This document shows positions 13,474-13,751 of a DNA stretch of 13,751 nucleotides, in pieces (within the stretch, counting starts at the first letter, position 1; each line of letters opens with the position of its first letter). This DNA comes from CAZHJA01 sp964532865 (GTDB taxonomy: Bacteria > Patescibacteriota > Microgenomatia > UBA1406 > GWC2-37-13). The notes under the pieces are model-generated. The model was not told where the DNA came from. It made no database searches and saw nothing but the letters and a program-made list of their open reading frames with translations. Position numbers and translations under genes: made by a program. The stretch covers positions 1 through 13,751 of the forward strand of contig CAZHJA010000021.1 in the NCBI GenBank assembly GCA_964532865.1. The letters are read 5' to 3'.

Positions 13474-13696
13474 ATTGGAGAAGTGACACTGCTTTCACAA
13501 TTAATTTTCCAAATATTACATATAGTATAAGTGCTGAAAAAAAAGAAAGAGGAATAACAATAATAAAAGGCATTGTTTTTAAAAATGAAGTTGAAGATTT
13601 AAAAAATCTAGTAAGAGTTTTATTGCCCAAATCATTAGGCTTAATAAAAAAAACTTCATTTAATTTGCTTTTTAATCTAAAATGCCCTGTTTTCAT
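13463..13696 (-). CDS. Single-helix small membrane protein, 77 residues, unknown
   Basis: A basic, polar N-terminal half (about 1-42, with several Lys and Arg) is followed by one strong membrane helix at about 43-64 and a short end SLLQYGF. This predicts a protein with its N-terminus in the cytoplasm, anchored by one helix. No family is recognised. It overlaps the Yip1-like gene by 11 bases, and its ATG lies inside the end of another open frame. The tight coupling suggests it works with the Yip1-like membrane protein, perhaps as a small subunit; this is inference only. Confidence 0.6.
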   Translation of the reverse strand: MKTGHFRLKSKLNEVFFIKPNDLGNKTLTRFFKSSTSFLKTMPFIIVIPLSFFSALILYVIFGKLIVKAVSLLQYGF

Positions 13697-13751
13697 AGTA
13701 TTTAAAAACCTTAATAAATGCCTTTCTTGCTCTAAGAATTAAGCTTTCTGT
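13677..13751 (-). CDS. C-terminal tail of an unidentified gene, cut by the right edge
   Basis: Of the three minus-strand frames at the right edge only this one is open. It reads 24 residues ending RARKAFIKVFKYYENRAF, then TAG at 13677-13679, and overlaps the start of the 77-residue gene by 20 bases. The basic, aromatic helix-like tail fits the C-terminus of an upstream operon gene, but the piece is too short to identify, and an open frame of this length can occur by chance. Confidence 0.4.
   Translation of the reverse strand, partial: TESLILRARKAFIKVFKYYENRAF

Noticed and set aside
1..13751. Recoding of TGA as glycine or tryptophan, as in some Candidate Phyla Radiation lineages
   Set aside because: TGA ends several genes exactly at ATGA overlaps with the next start, and all recognised proteins are full length with standard stops.
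1..13751. tRNA, rRNA, CRISPR, insertion sequences or phage genes
   Set aside because: Looked for on both strands; no cloverleaf-like high-G+C islands, no regularly spaced repeats and no transposase or integrase motifs were seen.

Overview
This is an AT-rich, gene-dense window. Counted 60-base lines run from about 20 to 40% G+C, and most genes overlap by a few bases or sit a few bases apart. I infer a host-dependent or reduced-genome bacterium of the Candidate Phyla Radiation, most likely Microgenomates-like. The reasons are the tandem two-helix VirB2/TrbC-like pilin-type proteins, the very small membrane proteins in operons, the archaeal-type ATP-dependent DNA ligase and the short zinc-ribbon-free DUF35 protein. 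A DPANN archaeon is the main alternative, because several genes are archaeal in type. TGA is an ordinary stop here and no frame needs it to be read through, so this is not a UGA-recoding lineage.

Layout. All genes are on the minus strand except two. Read in the direction of transcription from the right edge: the tail of an unknown gene (13677-13751), a one-helix membrane protein, a Yip1-like multi-helix membrane protein and a class IV aminotransferase form one overlapping operon. It ends at a hairpin plus T-run at about 12025-12058. A 72-base gap holds promoter-like sequence. Then comes a seven-gene mevalonate operon: HMG-CoA reductase, archaeal-type HMG-CoA synthase, archaeal-type thiolase, DUF35 OB-fold protein, mevalonate kinase, a second GHMP kinase that I read as phosphomevalonate kinase, and diphosphomevalonate decarboxylase. 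Two plus-strand pilin-like genes (4721-5373) interrupt the minus-strand run. Left of them, divergently transcribed, are cis-prenyl diphosphate synthase (UppS), a Fic/wHTH protein, a 61-residue membrane protein, an ATP-dependent DNA ligase, an 87-residue membrane protein and a family 2 glycosyltransferase cut by the left edge.

How they work together. The operon encodes every step from acetyl-CoA to isopentenyl diphosphate. Thiolase, HMG-CoA synthase and DUF35 probably form one channelling complex, as in methanogenic archaea. UppS, a consumer of isopentenyl diphosphate, lies less than 1 kb away. It would make the polyprenyl carrier used for cell-surface glycans, which fits the nearby glycosyltransferase. 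No IPP isomerase, isopentenyl phosphate kinase or trans-prenyltransferase lies in the window. The pathway is a mosaic: its first half is archaeal in type, while the decarboxylase is of bacterial/eukaryotic type and visibly richer in G+C. The most unusual points are the DUF35 protein without a zinc ribbon, the two unusual kinases, and several genes with -10-like motifs almost touching the start codon. No RNA gene, CRISPR array, insertion sequence or long repeat was seen. No gene-free stretch exceeds about 90 bases.
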